NCBI GenBank assembly: GCA_964019425.1
Contig: OZ025804.1
Coordinates: 434,001 to 498,000 of the forward strand
Length of the DNA stretch: 64,000 bases
Reading direction: 5' to 3'
Source: Flectonema sp. DT1601
Taxonomy: Eukaryota > Euglenozoa > Diplonemea > Diplonemida > Diplonemidae
Both the position numbers and the translations under genes were made by a program. A model generated the notes under the pieces. That model was not told the DNA's origin, searched no databases, and was given only the letters and a program-made list of their open reading frames with translations. This document shows positions 1-9,582 of this stretch, one piece after another (position 1 is the stretch's first letter; the number at the start of each line of letters is the position of its first letter).

Positions 1-117
1 TTAGCAAAATACAAACTGATGACTACGAGGGGTTTGGGTAGCCCGCAGCAGTCCAATCGCGAAGATTGTAGTTTCATAGTATTGGCTGGAAGTGATCGAC
101 TTCCAGCCACCTTGCTG

Positions 118-340
118 TTTTAAGAATCGAAACATAAAATCAAATGATCCGTCGTATGAACATCTTAAATGAAGGGAAGTGGAAATAGACCTACACCCTT
201 AGAGTATATATCCTTTTAAAGACGTTAGTACTGACGACAGTTCAAACACGCAAAGGACCAGCTGCTTTTGTCTTCAGTGCCAAGTGCAGAGAGAGACTCA
301 AACAAGATCCATCGGTTGAAATCAGTAAGTAACTGTCGCT
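118..340 (-). promoter_or_regulatory. Upstream block of a DOMON-type gene (copy 1)
   Basis: This block is nearly identical to 4270-4495 and 6853-7008, which lie directly upstream of the two DOMON genes. It contains a TATA-like core (gagtatatatcc on the plus strand at 202-213, read on the minus strand). In the other two copies this core lies about 205 bases before the ATG, so an equivalent start would fall just left of the window. The 1-117 flank is no longer similar, so the third gene may be diverged or absent. The promoter role is inferred from position and conservation. Confidence 0.5.
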
Positions 341-470
341 AGCCAAAACACTAAAAACAGGAATCGGATTTATCTTAAACTATACTTTGTTAGTTTAAGT
401 TGGTGCACGAAACGGTGAACCGACTTAAACTGATAAAGCAAAAGCAACGAAAAAAGGAGAAGAAAGTAGA

Positions 471-686
471 GAGGAAATACGACATAAATAATTGTATATG
501 GATGAAATGAATATTTTGCAATATCCTTTGCATTATGGTGACAAAGTTACAGTAAAGACCATCAACATTACTAACAGCATGTGCTGCAATTGATTTTTTC
601 TTCGCCGTCGACTTTGAAATACACAAAAAGAAGTAATAAAAAGAAACACTTTTTTATTTAAATAATGAGTTGAAAGAAATAATAAA
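471..686 (-). repeat. 3' flank block of DOMON genes (copy 1)
   Basis: This segment follows the stop codon of the gene stub at 687. It is closely similar to 880-1101 and 4640-4854, which follow the stop codons of the two intact DOMON genes. It holds AATAAA-like hexamers on the minus strand and is probably the duplicated 3'UTR and polyadenylation region. Confidence 0.6.
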
Positions 687-785
687 CTAAACCTGATCAG
701 GGCAGCTGGCAACGTTGTTCATAGCGTCATCATTCCCCGCTGATTCCTTGCCCTTGCAACAGAAACAGCAGACAACCAAAACAAT
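687..785 (-). pseudogene. DOMON surface protein gene remnant (C-terminal tail only)
   Basis: Minus-strand translation gives the end of a transmembrane segment, the CCFCCKGKESA motif and a short acidic tail ending in a TAG at 687-689. This matches the last ~30 residues of the intact proteins (YCFCCKGKESADEGNAMD...). Upstream of it the sequence switches directly to the 3' flank type seen after the neighbouring gene, so the signal peptide, DOMON units and most of the membrane helix are gone. It is a deletion stub left by unequal exchange in the tandem family. Confidence 0.75.
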
Positions 786-879
786 CGTAAACCAACTTAA
801 ACTGATAAAAGAAAAGCAGGTTCACGAACTGCCAGCATTATTTTTAGTGCACTTGTTAAACACGTTAAAAAGAGAGGGA

Positions 880-1101
880 AATAGAGAGGAAATTGGAAAT
901 AAATAATTGTATATGGATGAAAAGAATATTTTGCAATATCCTTTACATTATGGTGACAAAGTCACAGTAAAGACCATCAACATTACTAACAGCATGTGCT
1001 GCAATTGATTTTTTCTTTGCTGTCGACTTCGAAATACACAAAAACAAGTAATAAAAAGAAACACCTTTTTATTTAAATAATAAGTTGAAAAAAATAATAG
1101 A
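880..1101 (-). repeat. 3' flank block of DOMON genes (copy 2)
   Basis: This is the 3' flank of the five-unit DOMON gene and a close relative of 471-686 and 4640-4854. It contains AAATAAAAAGG on the minus strand just after the stop codon, a plausible polyadenylation signal. Confidence 0.6.
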
Positions 1102-4100
1102 CTAAACCTTTTCAGGACTGCTGGCAACGATATCCATAGCGTTACCTTCATCAGCTGATTCCTTGCCCTTGCAACAGAAACAGTAGACAACCAAAATAAC
1201 GATAACTGCAAACGCCAAAGAACCGATAACGATTCCAGCAATAGCTCCACCAGATAAACCATCATCGTTGACAGTCACTACTACTGGGTCCGTGGTCGCT
1301 GTTATTATTGGTTTGACAGGAGCTGTTGCAACAGGAACCGGAGTAGGGGTGGGATCTGCGAAATCAACATTTCCCGATCCTCTGGTAGTGTGAATGTTCA
1401 CAGGAAATCCAATCTCTGATGAGTGCGATGCGTAGTTGACAGCCATATCTGATGTAAGCAACAAAGCGTTGAATCTCAAAATACGAAGACCGTTGGCCAC
1501 TTCAGTCGTAGGGGCAGAAAACGGGGCATTAGCTGGATTGCTCGTGATACCCGCTGCTGAGTTGGAAGTGATGTGGTAAATACCCGCAGAACTAACACTG
1601 TTCGTTACCAAGGAAAAGGCAGGCGACATGCTTCCCGGGGTCGTAGGGAACCCAACAGCAAACCAACCGTTGACGTTCGTACTAGTCACAGCAACCGCAG
1701 CTGATCCGCTCGTTGCCATGTTCCAGTGCATAAAAACTCCATTCGCCAAAGACTTCATGCATTGATAATTAGTTGTACCCGTTTGAACGAGAGTCGATGC
1801 CATGCAAATCAATGCAGGGGTAGAAGCAGGGGAAACAGGAGGGGCAAAAGCCGGATTAGGCGAAGGAGTAGGAGGTGGGGTAGGAGCTGGGTAAGGAGAA
1901 GGAGTTGGGGGTGGGGTAGGAGCAGGGACAGGAGCAGGGGTGGGATCTGCGAAATCAACAGTTCCCGATCCTCTGGTGGTGTGAATGTTCACAGGAAATC
2001 CAATCTCTGACGAGTGGAATGCGTAGTTGACAGCCACGTTTGCCCTAAGCACCAAAGTATTGAATCTCAAAATACGAAGACCGTTGGCCACTTCAGTCGT
2101 AGGGGCAGTAAACGGGGCATTAGCTGGATTGCTCGTGATACCCGCTGCTGAGTTGGAAGTGAGGTGGTAAATACCCGCAGAACTAGCACTGTTCGTTGCC
2201 AAGGAAAAGGCAGGCGACATGCTTCCCGGGGTCGTAGGGAACCCAACAGCAAACCAACCGTTGACGTTCGTACTAGTCGCAGCAACCGCAGCTGATCCAC
2301 TCGTCACTATGTTCCAGTGAATAAAAACTCCATTCCCCAAAGACTTCATGCATTGATAATTAGTGGTACCCGTTTGAACGAGAGTCGATGCCATGCAATT
2401 CGATGCAAGGGTAGGAGTAGGCGTGGAAACAGGGGAAACAGCAGGGGTAGGAGCCGGGTAAGGAGAAGGAGTTGGAGGTGGGGTAGGAGCCGGGTAAGGA
2501 GAAGGAGTTGGAGGTGGGGTAGGAGCAGGGACAGGAGTAGGGGTGGGATCCGCGAAATCAACAGTTCCCGATCCTCTGGTGGTGTGAATGTTCACAGGAA
2601 ATCCAATCTCTGACGAGTGGAATGCGTAGTTGACAGCCACGTTCGCCCTAAGCACCAAAGTATTGAATCTCAAAATACGAAGACCGTTGGCCACTTCAGT
2701 CGTAGGGGCAGTAAACGGGGTATTAGCTGGATTGCTCGTGATACCCGCTGCTGAGTTGGAAGTGATGTGGTAAATACCCGCAGAACTAACACTGTTCGTT
2801 GCCAAGGAAAAGGCAGGCGACATGCTTCCCGGGGTCGTAGGGAACCCAACAGCAAACCAACCGTTGACGTTCGTACTAGTCGCAGCAACCGCAGCTGATC
2901 CACTCGTCACTATGTTCCAGTGAATAAAAACTCCATTCCCCAAAGACTTCATGCATTGATAATTAGTGGTACCCGTGTGAACGAGAGTCGATGCCATGCA
3001 ATTCGATGCAAGGGTAGGAGTAGGCGTAGAAGCAGGGGAAACAGCAGGGGTAGGAGCCGGGTAAGGAGAAGGAGTTGGAGGTGGGGTAGGAGCTGGGTAA
3101 GGAGAAGGAGTTGGGGGTGGGGTAGGAGCAGGGACAGGAGCAGGGGTGGGATCTGCGAAATCAACAGTTCCCGATCCTCTGGTAGTGTGAATGTTCACAG
3201 GAAATCCAATATCTGACGAGTGGAATGCGTAGTTGACGTCCACGTTCGCCCTAAGCACCAAAGTATTGAATTTCAAAATACGAAGACCGTTGGCTACTTC
3301 AGTCGTAGGGGCAGAAAACGGGACGTTACCTGGATTGCTCGTGATACCCGCTGCTGAGTTGGAAGTAATGTGGTAAATACCCGCAGAACTAGCACTGTTC
3401 GTTGCCAAGGAAAAGGCAGGCGACATGCTTCCCGGGGTCGTAGGGAACCCAACAGCAAACCAACCGTTGACGTTCGTACTAGTCGCAGCAACCGCAGCTG
3501 ATCCACTCGTCACTATGTTCCAGTGAATAAAAACCCCATTCCCCAAAGACTTCATGCATTGATAATTAGTGGTACCCGTTTGAACGAGAGTCGATGCCAT
3601 GCAATTCGATGTAGGGGCAACTCCATCAGCCAAGTCGATAGTTTGGGCAGCCCTTCCGGAACCTCCGTGATTAGATAAAGTTCCAGTACCACCAAAAGCG
3701 AAGATAGTCAACAAGTTGCCCGTGCTGACACCAGTCCTTCGGAACTTCAGAGTGATGCGATTGTTAGACGACGTAATCGCTGTTTGCGTAATGGTCCCTG
3801 GGATGGTTGCTTCAGTAGCGAGGATGTTGCCTCCGTTGGTGTTTGCCGGCGTGTACATCTTCACGGCGTTGAGATCAGCGGTTCCTCCCATCAAAATGGT
3901 GGAACCAATCATCCTGTTGCCTGTAGGACTAGTTGGGTTCCACCCAACAGCAGCATATCCATTAGCACCAGTCTGTGGAGCATCAACCATCATTTCGTAG
4001 TAGTTCCCAGCCGTATCAGTCTTCCAGTGAACGTTGATACCAGCACCTGTAATCATGCACACGTAGTTGCTGTCAGTAGATGCAGTACCGCAAACAGCAC

Positions 4101-4149
4101 TAGAAACTCCCAACATTGCGGCCAGTGCAGTAAGTCTGAGTAACTTCAT
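1102..4149 (-). CDS. Secreted, membrane-anchored protein with five DOMON-like units
   Basis: The protein has 1,015 residues. An N-terminal signal peptide (MKLLRLTALAAMLGVSSAVC) is followed by one divergent DOMON-like domain (about 20-175). Then come four near-identical ~155-residue DOMON-like units (each starting CMASTLVQTG and ending VNIHTTRGSGxVDF) joined by Pro/Thr-rich linkers built from PAPTPPPTPSPYP. Near the C-terminus there is one transmembrane helix (GAIAGIVIGSLAFAVIVILVV), a CFCC cluster that could be palmitoylated, and a short acidic cytosolic tail. DOMON domains are known extracellular beta-sandwiches that bind haem or sugars, as in dopamine beta-hydroxylase and cellobiose dehydrogenase. 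Which ligand applies here cannot be read. The design suggests a surface receptor or adhesin. A pyrimidine tract plus CAG lies 20 bases before the ATG. The gene is a tandem paralogue of 4855-6732. Confidence 0.85.
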   Translation of the reverse strand: MKLLRLTALAAMLGVSSAVCGTASTDSNYVCMITGAGINVHWKTDTAGNYYEMMVDAPQTGANGYAAVGWNPTSPTGNRMIGSTILMGGTADLNAVKMYTPANTNGGNILATEATIPGTITQTAITSSNNRITLKFRRTGVSTGNLLTIFAFGGTGTLSNHGGSGRAAQTIDLADGVAPTSNCMASTLVQTGTTNYQCMKSLGNGVFIHWNIVTSGSAAVAATSTNVNGWFAVGFPTTPGSMSPAFSLATNSASSAGIYHITSNSAAGITSNPGNVPFSAPTTEVANGLRILKFNTLVLRANVDVNYAFHSSDIGFPVNIHTTRGSGTVDFADPTPAPVPAPTPPPTPSPYPAPTPPPTPSPYPAPTPAVSPASTPTPTLASNCMASTLVHTGTTNYQCMKSLGNGVFIHWNIVTSGSAAVAATSTNVNGWFAVGFPTTPGSMSPAFSLATNSVSSAGIYHITSNSAAGITSNPANTPFTAPTTEVANGLRILRFNTLVLRANVAVNYAFHSSEIGFPVNIHTTRGSGTVDFADPTPTPVPAPTPPPTPSPYPAPTPPPTPSPYPAPTPAVSPVSTPTPTLASNCMASTLVQTGTTNYQCMKSLGNGVFIHWNIVTSGSAAVAATSTNVNGWFAVGFPTTPGSMSPAFSLATNSASSAGIYHLTSNSAAGITSNPANAPFTAPTTEVANGLRILRFNTLVLRANVAVNYAFHSSEIGFPVNIHTTRGSGTVDFADPTPAPVPAPTPPPTPSPYPAPTPPPTPSPNPAFAPPVSPASTPALICMASTLVQTGTTNYQCMKSLANGVFMHWNMATSGSAAVAVTSTNVNGWFAVGFPTTPGSMSPAFSLVTNSVSSAGIYHITSNSAAGITSNPANAPFSAPTTEVANGLRILRFNALLLTSDMAVNYASHSSEIGFPVNIHTTRGSGNVDFADPTPTPVPVATAPVKPIITATTDPVVVTVNDDGLSGGAIAGIVIGSLAFAVIVILVVYCFCCKGKESADEGNAMDIVASSPEKV
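1326..3610 (-). repeat. Intragenic ~603-bp tandem repeats (four DOMON units)
   Basis: Four units have a period of about 603 bases: the unit start recurs near 3600, 2997, 2394 and 1805. The three units nearest the N-terminus are almost identical at DNA level, and the last (lowest coordinates) is more diverged. The linkers differ in number of PTPSPYPA motifs. The neighbouring gene has two such units, so unit number clearly varies. Confidence 0.85.
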
Positions 4150-4269
4150 GATTAGCAGGTGGCAATAAACTGTGAAAAAAATATTTTAACAATCCGAGTG
4201 ACTACAAACTGATAGTTCCTTAGAATTACGACAACAGGAATGTTTCATGTAAATTATTTATTGTTTCCG

Positions 4270-4495
4270 TTTTAAGAATCGAAACATAAAATCAAATGAT
4301 CCGTCGTATGAACATCTTAAATGAAGGGAAGTGGAAATAGACCTACACCCTTAGAGTATATATCCTTTTAAAGACGTTAGTACTGACGACAGTTCAAACA
4401 CGCAAAGGACCAGCTGCTTTTGTCTTCAGTGCCAAGTGCAGAGAGAGACTCAAACAAGATCCATCGGTTGAAATCAGTAAGTAACTGTCGCTAGC
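4270..4495 (-). promoter_or_regulatory. Upstream block of the five-unit DOMON gene
   Basis: This is the second copy of the conserved upstream block. The TATA-like core gagtatatatcc (plus strand 4354-4365) lies 205 bases before the start codon of the minus-strand gene. Between block and ATG lies a polypyrimidine tract ending in CAG (AG at 4170-4171). Confidence 0.5.
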
Positions 4496-4639
4496 AAAAA
4501 CACTAAAAAAAGAATTGGCTTTATCTTAAACAAAAGTTTGTCGGTGCACGAATCCGTAAACCGATTTAAATTGATAAAGGAAAAGCAGGTTTAACGTTCT
4601 TTTTCGTGCAGTTGTTAAACGCAAAAAAAGAGAGGAAAT

Positions 4640-4854
4640 AGAGAGGAAATACGACATAAATAATTGTATATGGATGAAAAGAATATTTTGCAATATCCTT
4701 TACATTATGGTGACAAAGTTACAGTAAAGACCATCAACATTACTAACAGCATGTGCTGCAATTGATTTTTTCTTTGCTGTCGACTTCGAAATACACAAAA
4801 AGTAGTAAAAAGAAACACCTTCTTTTTGAATAATAAGTTGAAAGAAATAATAAA
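4640..4854 (-). repeat. 3' flank block of DOMON genes (copy 3)
   Basis: This is the 3' flank of the three-unit DOMON gene and is closely similar to 471-686 and 880-1101. Together with the upstream block it fills the whole space between the two DOMON genes. Confidence 0.6.
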
Positions 4855-6732
4855 CTAAACCTTATTAGGATTGCTGGCAACGATATCCATAGCGTTACCT
4901 TCATCAGCTGATTCCTTGCCCTTGCAACAGAAACAGTAGACAACCAAAATAACGATAACTGCAAACGCCAAAGAACCGATAACGATTCCAGCAATAGCTC
5001 CACCAGATAAACCATCATCGTTGACAGTCACTACTACTGGGTCCGTGGTCGCTGCAGTTCCTGGAGTAACAGGAGTTGTTGCAACTGTAGCTGGAGTTGA
5101 GGTAGTTGCAGGGACACGAGTAGGGGTGGGATTCACGAAATCAACAGTTCCCGATCCTCTGGTGGTGTGAATGTTCACAGGAAATCCAATCTCTGACGAG
5201 TGGAATGCGTAGTTGACAGCCACGTTCGCCCTAAGCAACAAAGCGTTGAATCTCAAAATACGAAGACCGTTGGCCACTTCAGTCGTAGGGGCAGAAAACG
5301 GGGTATTAGCTGGATCGCTCGTGATACCCGCTGCTGAGTTGGAAGTGATGTGGTAAATACCCGCAGAACTAACACTGTTCGTTGCCAAGGAAAAGGCAGG
5401 CGACATGCTTCCCGGGGTCGTAGGGAACCCAACAGCAAACCAACCGTTGACGTTCGTACTAGTCGCAGCAACCGCAGCTGATCCACTCGTCACTATGTTC
5501 CAGTGAATAAAAACTCCATTCCCCAAAGACTTCATGCATTGATAATTAGTGGTACCCGTTTGAACGAGAGTCGATGCCATGCAATTCGATGCAAGGGTAG
5601 GAGTACGCGTAGAAGCAGGGGAAACAGCAGGGGTAGGAGCCGGGTTAGGAGAAGGCGTTGGAGGTGGGGTAGGAGTAGGCGTAGAAGCAGGGGTTACAGG
5701 AGAGGTAGGAGCAGGGACAGGAGTAGGGGTGGGATTCACGAAATCAACAGTTCCCGATCCTCTGGTGGTGTGAATGTTCACAGGAAATCCAATCTCTGAC
5801 GAGTGGAATGCGTAGTTGACGTCCACATTTGCCCTAAGCAACAAAGCGTTGAATCTTAAAATACGAAGACCGTTGGCCACTTCAGTCGTAGGGGCAGTAA
5901 ACGGGGTATTAGCTGGATCGCTCGTGATACCCGCTGCTGAGTTGGAAGTGATGTGGTAAATACCCGCAGAACTAGCACTGTTCGTTGCCAAGGAAAAGGC
6001 AGGCGACATGCTTCCCGGGGTCGTAGGGAATCCAACAGCAAACCAACCGTTGACGTTCGTATTAGTCGCAGCAACCGCAGCTGATCCACTCGTCACTATG
6101 TTCCAGTGAATAAAAACTCCATTCCCCAAAGACTTCATGCATTGATAATTAGTGGTACCCGTTTGAACGAGAGTCGATGCCATGCAATTCGATGTAGGAG
6201 CAACTCCATCAGCCAAGTCGATAGTTTGGGCAGCCCTTCCGGAACCTCCGTGATTAGATAAAGTTCCAGTACCACCAAAAGCGAAGATAGTCAACAAGTT
6301 GCCCGTGCTGACACCAGTCCTTCGGAACTTCAGAGTGATGCGATTGTTAGACGACGTAATCGCTGTTTGCGTAATGGTCCCTGGGATGGTTGCTTCAGTA
6401 GCGAGGATGTTGCCTCCGTTGGTGTTTGCCGGCGTGTACATCTTCACGGCGTTGAGATCAGCGGTTCCTCCCATCAAAATGGTGGAACCAATCATCCTGT
6501 TGCCTGTAGGACTAGTTGGGTTCCACCCAACAGCAGCATATCCATTAGCACCAGTCTGTGGAGCATCAACCATCATTTCGTAGTAGTTCCCAGCCGTATC
6601 AGTCTTCCAGTGAACGTTGATACCAGCACCTGTAATCATGCACACGTAGTTGCTGTCAGTAGATGCAGTACCGCAAACAGCACTAGAAACTCCCAACATT
6701 GCGGCCAGTGCAGTAAGTCTGAGTAACTTCAT
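4855..6732 (-). CDS. Secreted, membrane-anchored protein with three DOMON-like units
   Basis: The protein has 625 residues and is a tandem paralogue of 1102-4149. The signal peptide and first DOMON-like domain are identical to those of the neighbour (residues 1 to ~175). It then has two instead of four of the ~155-residue repeat units, Pro/Thr linkers, the same transmembrane helix and the same CFCC tail. The near-identity of both ends contrasts with linkers that differ in sequence and length, which points to recent duplication plus unit gain or loss. Predicted location is the cell surface with an outward DOMON ectodomain. The ligand is unknown. The pyrimidine tract plus CAG lies 20 bases upstream of the ATG, as in the neighbour. 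Confidence 0.85.
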   Translation of the reverse strand: MKLLRLTALAAMLGVSSAVCGTASTDSNYVCMITGAGINVHWKTDTAGNYYEMMVDAPQTGANGYAAVGWNPTSPTGNRMIGSTILMGGTADLNAVKMYTPANTNGGNILATEATIPGTITQTAITSSNNRITLKFRRTGVSTGNLLTIFAFGGTGTLSNHGGSGRAAQTIDLADGVAPTSNCMASTLVQTGTTNYQCMKSLGNGVFIHWNIVTSGSAAVAATNTNVNGWFAVGFPTTPGSMSPAFSLATNSASSAGIYHITSNSAAGITSDPANTPFTAPTTEVANGLRILRFNALLLRANVDVNYAFHSSEIGFPVNIHTTRGSGTVDFVNPTPTPVPAPTSPVTPASTPTPTPPPTPSPNPAPTPAVSPASTRTPTLASNCMASTLVQTGTTNYQCMKSLGNGVFIHWNIVTSGSAAVAATSTNVNGWFAVGFPTTPGSMSPAFSLATNSVSSAGIYHITSNSAAGITSDPANTPFSAPTTEVANGLRILRFNALLLRANVAVNYAFHSSEIGFPVNIHTTRGSGTVDFVNPTPTRVPATTSTPATVATTPVTPGTAATTDPVVVTVNDDGLSGGAIAGIVIGSLAFAVIVILVVYCFCCKGKESADEGNAMDIVASNPNKV

Positions 6733-6852
6733 GATTAGCAGGTGGCAATAAACTGTGAAAAAAAATATTTTAATAATCCGAGTGACTACAAACTGATAGT
6801 TCCTTAGAATTACGACAACAGGAATGTTTCATCTAAATTATTTATTGTTTCC

Positions 6853-7008
6853 GTTTTAAGAATCGAAACATAAAATCAAATGATCCGTCGTATGAATATC
6901 TTAAATGAAGGGAAGTGGAAATAGACCTACACCCTTAGAGTATATATCCTTTTAAAGACGTTAGTACTGACGACAGTCCAAACACGCAAAGGACCAGCTG
7001 CTTTTGTA
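6853..7008 (-). promoter_or_regulatory. Upstream block of the three-unit DOMON gene
   Basis: This is the third copy of the upstream block, with a TATA-like core at 6938-6949, 206 bases before the ATG. Similarity to the other two copies stops abruptly near 7006, which marks the edge of the tandem duplication. Confidence 0.5.
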
Positions 7009-7508
7009 GTCACCTACCCGTTAAGCAATCAATTCCTGTTAGAATAGAAGGAGAAGAAGTACTGCTTGCTGCATCCTCATCAATGTAAATTTAAGGGTTT
7101 TTTTTTAAAACAAGAAAAAAACGTATTTTAATTTTTTAAAGTGTAATTATAGCTATCTTAGTGTAACAAACACCATTTTTCAATCTTCGATAAGTCGAGA
7201 GTCAAGTCAAGTTTTAGTCCAAACGAGTTGCTGTTTTCTGTGAGCAGGTGCCAGTCGAAAAATTTTGATCCCTTTAGAGTATCATCACAAGAAGCTGAGT
7301 ACAGCAAACCGCAAACTAGTATTACCCAGCTGGTGCTGTGGCTAGCATTCCCTGAATGGCTGCTTTCTGACCCGCAGATATGCTTTTTTTTTTTTTTTTT
7401 TTTTTTTAAATTGGTTTTAGAAATCTAAAACTCTCTCTCGGAGGTGAAAAACTTATTTACAAAAAAAAAAAAAAAAAAAGGAATCGGCAATCTTCACTTT
7501 TTACTTAC
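7009..7508. other. Intergenic, homopolymer-rich, no gene seen
   Basis: This is AT-rich DNA with a ~25-base poly-T near 7383-7407 and a ~19-base poly-A near 7460-7479. The two tracts face each other and could pair. No coding signal is visible. Confidence 0.6.
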
Positions 7509-7886
7509 TCACACTTTTATTTTGGTTGTGCGCAACCGAGGCGAAATCCTAATAAAGGAATAAGGAAAAGGTTAGTTATGCTGCACAATTCTCGTTCTAC
7601 CGAACAATGCGTTTGTAGGTACAAAAAAAAGAAAAAAAGAAAAAGAAAATTCATACCAACCGGTGTTAATAGCTGTGGCGACGGCTTGGACTGGATTTCC
7701 ATGGCAAACCCTCTTTCCCCTTTTGCTGTGTTCTAGTGCAAGAGTAAAATCAATATCACCTGCTCCGCCTGCACCGCCTGCAGGAAGTGGTACATCTATT
7801 CCTCCAGAGTTACCCCCAAGTCCTACTCCGGTTCCGACAGAGTTAAACGACATGTCGTACTTTGCACCCAAGTGTGGGCTCGGCAT
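7509..7886 (-). CDS. Small spliced gene, unknown function (89 residues)
   Basis: Exon 1 (7886-7657) starts MPSPHLGAKYDMSFNSVG and continues through a Gly-rich stretch (GGNSGGIDVPLPAGGAGGAG). It then gives a basic, conserved-looking segment (LEHSKRGKRVCHGNPVQAVA) and ends in INTG plus two bases. Exon 2 (7548-7509) adds ISPRLRTTKIKV and a TGA. The intron has a GTATGA donor, an ACTAAC branch-like site, a pyrimidine tract and a TAG acceptor, which is why I prefer the spliced model to read-through into the T-rich intron. I do not recognise the family. No signal peptide or membrane segment is visible in the spliced product. Confidence 0.5.
7549..7656 (-). other. Spliceosomal intron (108 bases)
   Basis: Read on the minus strand it has donor GTATGA, branch-site-like ACTAAC, then CTTTTCCTTATTCCTTTAT and an AG acceptor. 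The reading frame is kept across the junction (phase 2). Confidence 0.6.
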
Positions 7887-8288
7887 TGTTGCTTGATTTT
7901 AGTTTTTTTTTTTTTTTTGTGTAAACACTACAGTGAAATAAACATCACAAAAGGATATCAGAACAGAAATAAGTAATCAAACTTTATAATTGTCGATAAG
8001 CTGGTTGTGAAAACAGAATTCAACTCTCAGTAAGGCTAGTAGTAGTGAGTGTTGTCTAATGATAATCTCGTACAACAGACCAATTAGAATGAGGAAAGAA
8101 ACTTAATACCGTTTTATCAATACAAAAGTAACTTGAAATTAGTAAACCAAATAGGGTACGGCGTTGCCATACGTGTTGTCGAATATGGGGATTCTGGACC
8201 ACAGAAGGACAATACAAAAAATCAAAACCAGGAGCACATCCCGCAAGACTCGGCTGCGAGTGGAGGGAAAGAACAATCAACATAATAA
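7887..8288. other. Intergenic with part of a dispersed repeat
   Basis: No gene is seen. A 32-base segment at 8231-8262 recurs exactly at 24656-24687. A motif at 8170-8187 (acgtgttgtcgaatatgg) recurs with one change at 21665-21682. These look like fragments of a short interspersed repeat family. Confidence 0.5.
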
Positions 8289-8990
8289 TCAGCTCTCAGT
8301 TGCTGGAAAGTACCTCGCAAGGTCTTTCTTTTTCACAGTTTTCTTCTTCTTCTGAGAAGGAAGAATAACTACTGGAGGAGTGTAGTTAACACATCTCCAA
8401 GTAACAGATACCCTTCGTGATTTCACTGCTCCCAAATGAGCTCCATGAACCCACTTGTAACGAGACTCACCTGTCATGTAGTAAATAGACCGACGAGGAA
8501 CTTCCACATCAATTGATTTATTGTACTTCAGATTCTTAAATGTAATCGTCACTGTTGAGCAAAGACTGACCGCAACAATGACATCTTTGTACGCAATTAC
8601 ATTGTCAGTGTGGAAGCCAAGAGAGTCCTTCGGAAGGAATTCATTAACCTGCATTTCTGTGTGTTTTGATTCATTTATTTTGTAGGCATCCCAGTCAACA
8701 TGCTGAAGTGCTTCAACAGTCATTCCGTAATCAATTATGTTGGTCGCAAGTTGTTTTGCGTATTCAGGTAATTCTCTGATGGTGTCCTTCTCTTCAACTC
8801 GTCCTTTTTTATCTTCCCATGGGACGTAAAACCTAACTCTACGGCAACCAGATCTACAATTCTCCCACTCATCTTCGGAATCTATACATTTCAGCATCAG
8901 AGCCTCTTCTTCTTCTGTGAGGAAATCCCTGACTAAAAAGAGTCCCGGTATTCCTTCAACGGGAGTCGCACTGAGATGGTCAAAAGACAT
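8289..8990 (-). CDS. AlkB-like 2-oxoglutarate/Fe(II) dioxygenase
   Basis: The protein has 233 residues. AlkB-family features seen: an NEFLP segment at 116-120, the iron-binding H127-x-D129 (FHTDN), the distal iron ligand H182 in WVHGA, and the 2-oxoglutarate-binding arginines in SRRVSVTWR (191-199). The family uses Fe(II), 2-oxoglutarate and oxygen to remove alkyl groups oxidatively from nucleic acids, or in some members from proteins. The short length and lack of an RRM or methyltransferase part argue against a full ALKBH8. The exact subfamily and substrate (DNA, tRNA, mRNA) cannot be settled. A Lys-rich run (KKKKTVKKK) near the C-terminus could aid nucleic-acid binding or nuclear import. 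The start is the first ATG after a TTCAG 17 bases upstream. Confidence 0.85.
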   Translation of the reverse strand: MSFDHLSATPVEGIPGLFLVRDFLTEEEEALMLKCIDSEDEWENCRSGCRRVRFYVPWEDKKGRVEEKDTIRELPEYAKQLATNIIDYGMTVEALQHVDWDAYKINESKHTEMQVNEFLPKDSLGFHTDNVIAYKDVIVAVSLCSTVTITFKNLKYNKSIDVEVPRRSIYYMTGESRYKWVHGAHLGAVKSRRVSVTWRCVNYTPPVVILPSQKKKKTVKKKDLARYFPATES

Positions 8991-9582
8991 GTTGTGGCGT
9001 TACAGTGCTGAATAACAGAGATGATTGTGTTAAGTGTTTTCATGTAAGAATATTGTGTCGAAGGGGCGATGTGAAAAAATAAAAATATAAAAAATAAAAT
9101 TAAAAAAAACACGGAAAGGTGGGTATCCGATTAGTATGATTGATTTCTTTTTCAAACAACAAAAAAAAAAAAAAAAAAAAAAAATGTGCGCTTCGGAAAC
9201 TGATATTTGCTCCAGTCGTCGTTCTTAAGCTGCTGTTCTTTTTCCAACTATTCAAAAATTGGTTATTCAAGAGGAGGCAAAAAAAAAGAAAAGGTTGGAG
9301 ATGGGGAAAAACACTAAAAAAAAAAGGGGGAAAAAGAAAATTTCTTTCTATGTCTCTCTGGAGACAAACAATCAAAAAAAAAAAAAAAAAAAAGGGGGAA
9401 AAGAGGCGAACGATCTTTCATGAAGGTAAGCCAAGACCAAAAGCCCTACTAGCCGATAAAAAGAATTCCTTTTTTTGTTTCCTAGGCGAGGACTGTCTTG
9501 GTACTACTATATGAACACATCGTTAAGATAGATAGCTTCCGCTGTTAGTAGGTATCGATTAATTGTTGTGAGGATGAATATT
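8991..9582. other. Intergenic, poly-A-rich, no gene seen
   Basis: Several long A-runs lie here (about 9161-9183, 9375-9393). Open frames in this stretch are Lys/Phe homopolymer artefacts. The 3' part should include the eIF3a 3'UTR. Confidence 0.6.

Noticed and set aside
1726-3216. Arg/Ser-rich plus-strand frames over the DOMON gene
   Set aside because: They are antisense of the Pro/Thr linkers, repeating with the 603-base unit, so not separate genes.
9100-9514. Lys- and Phe-rich frames between AlkB and eIF3a
   Set aside because: They are generated by long A-runs, with no conserved motif.
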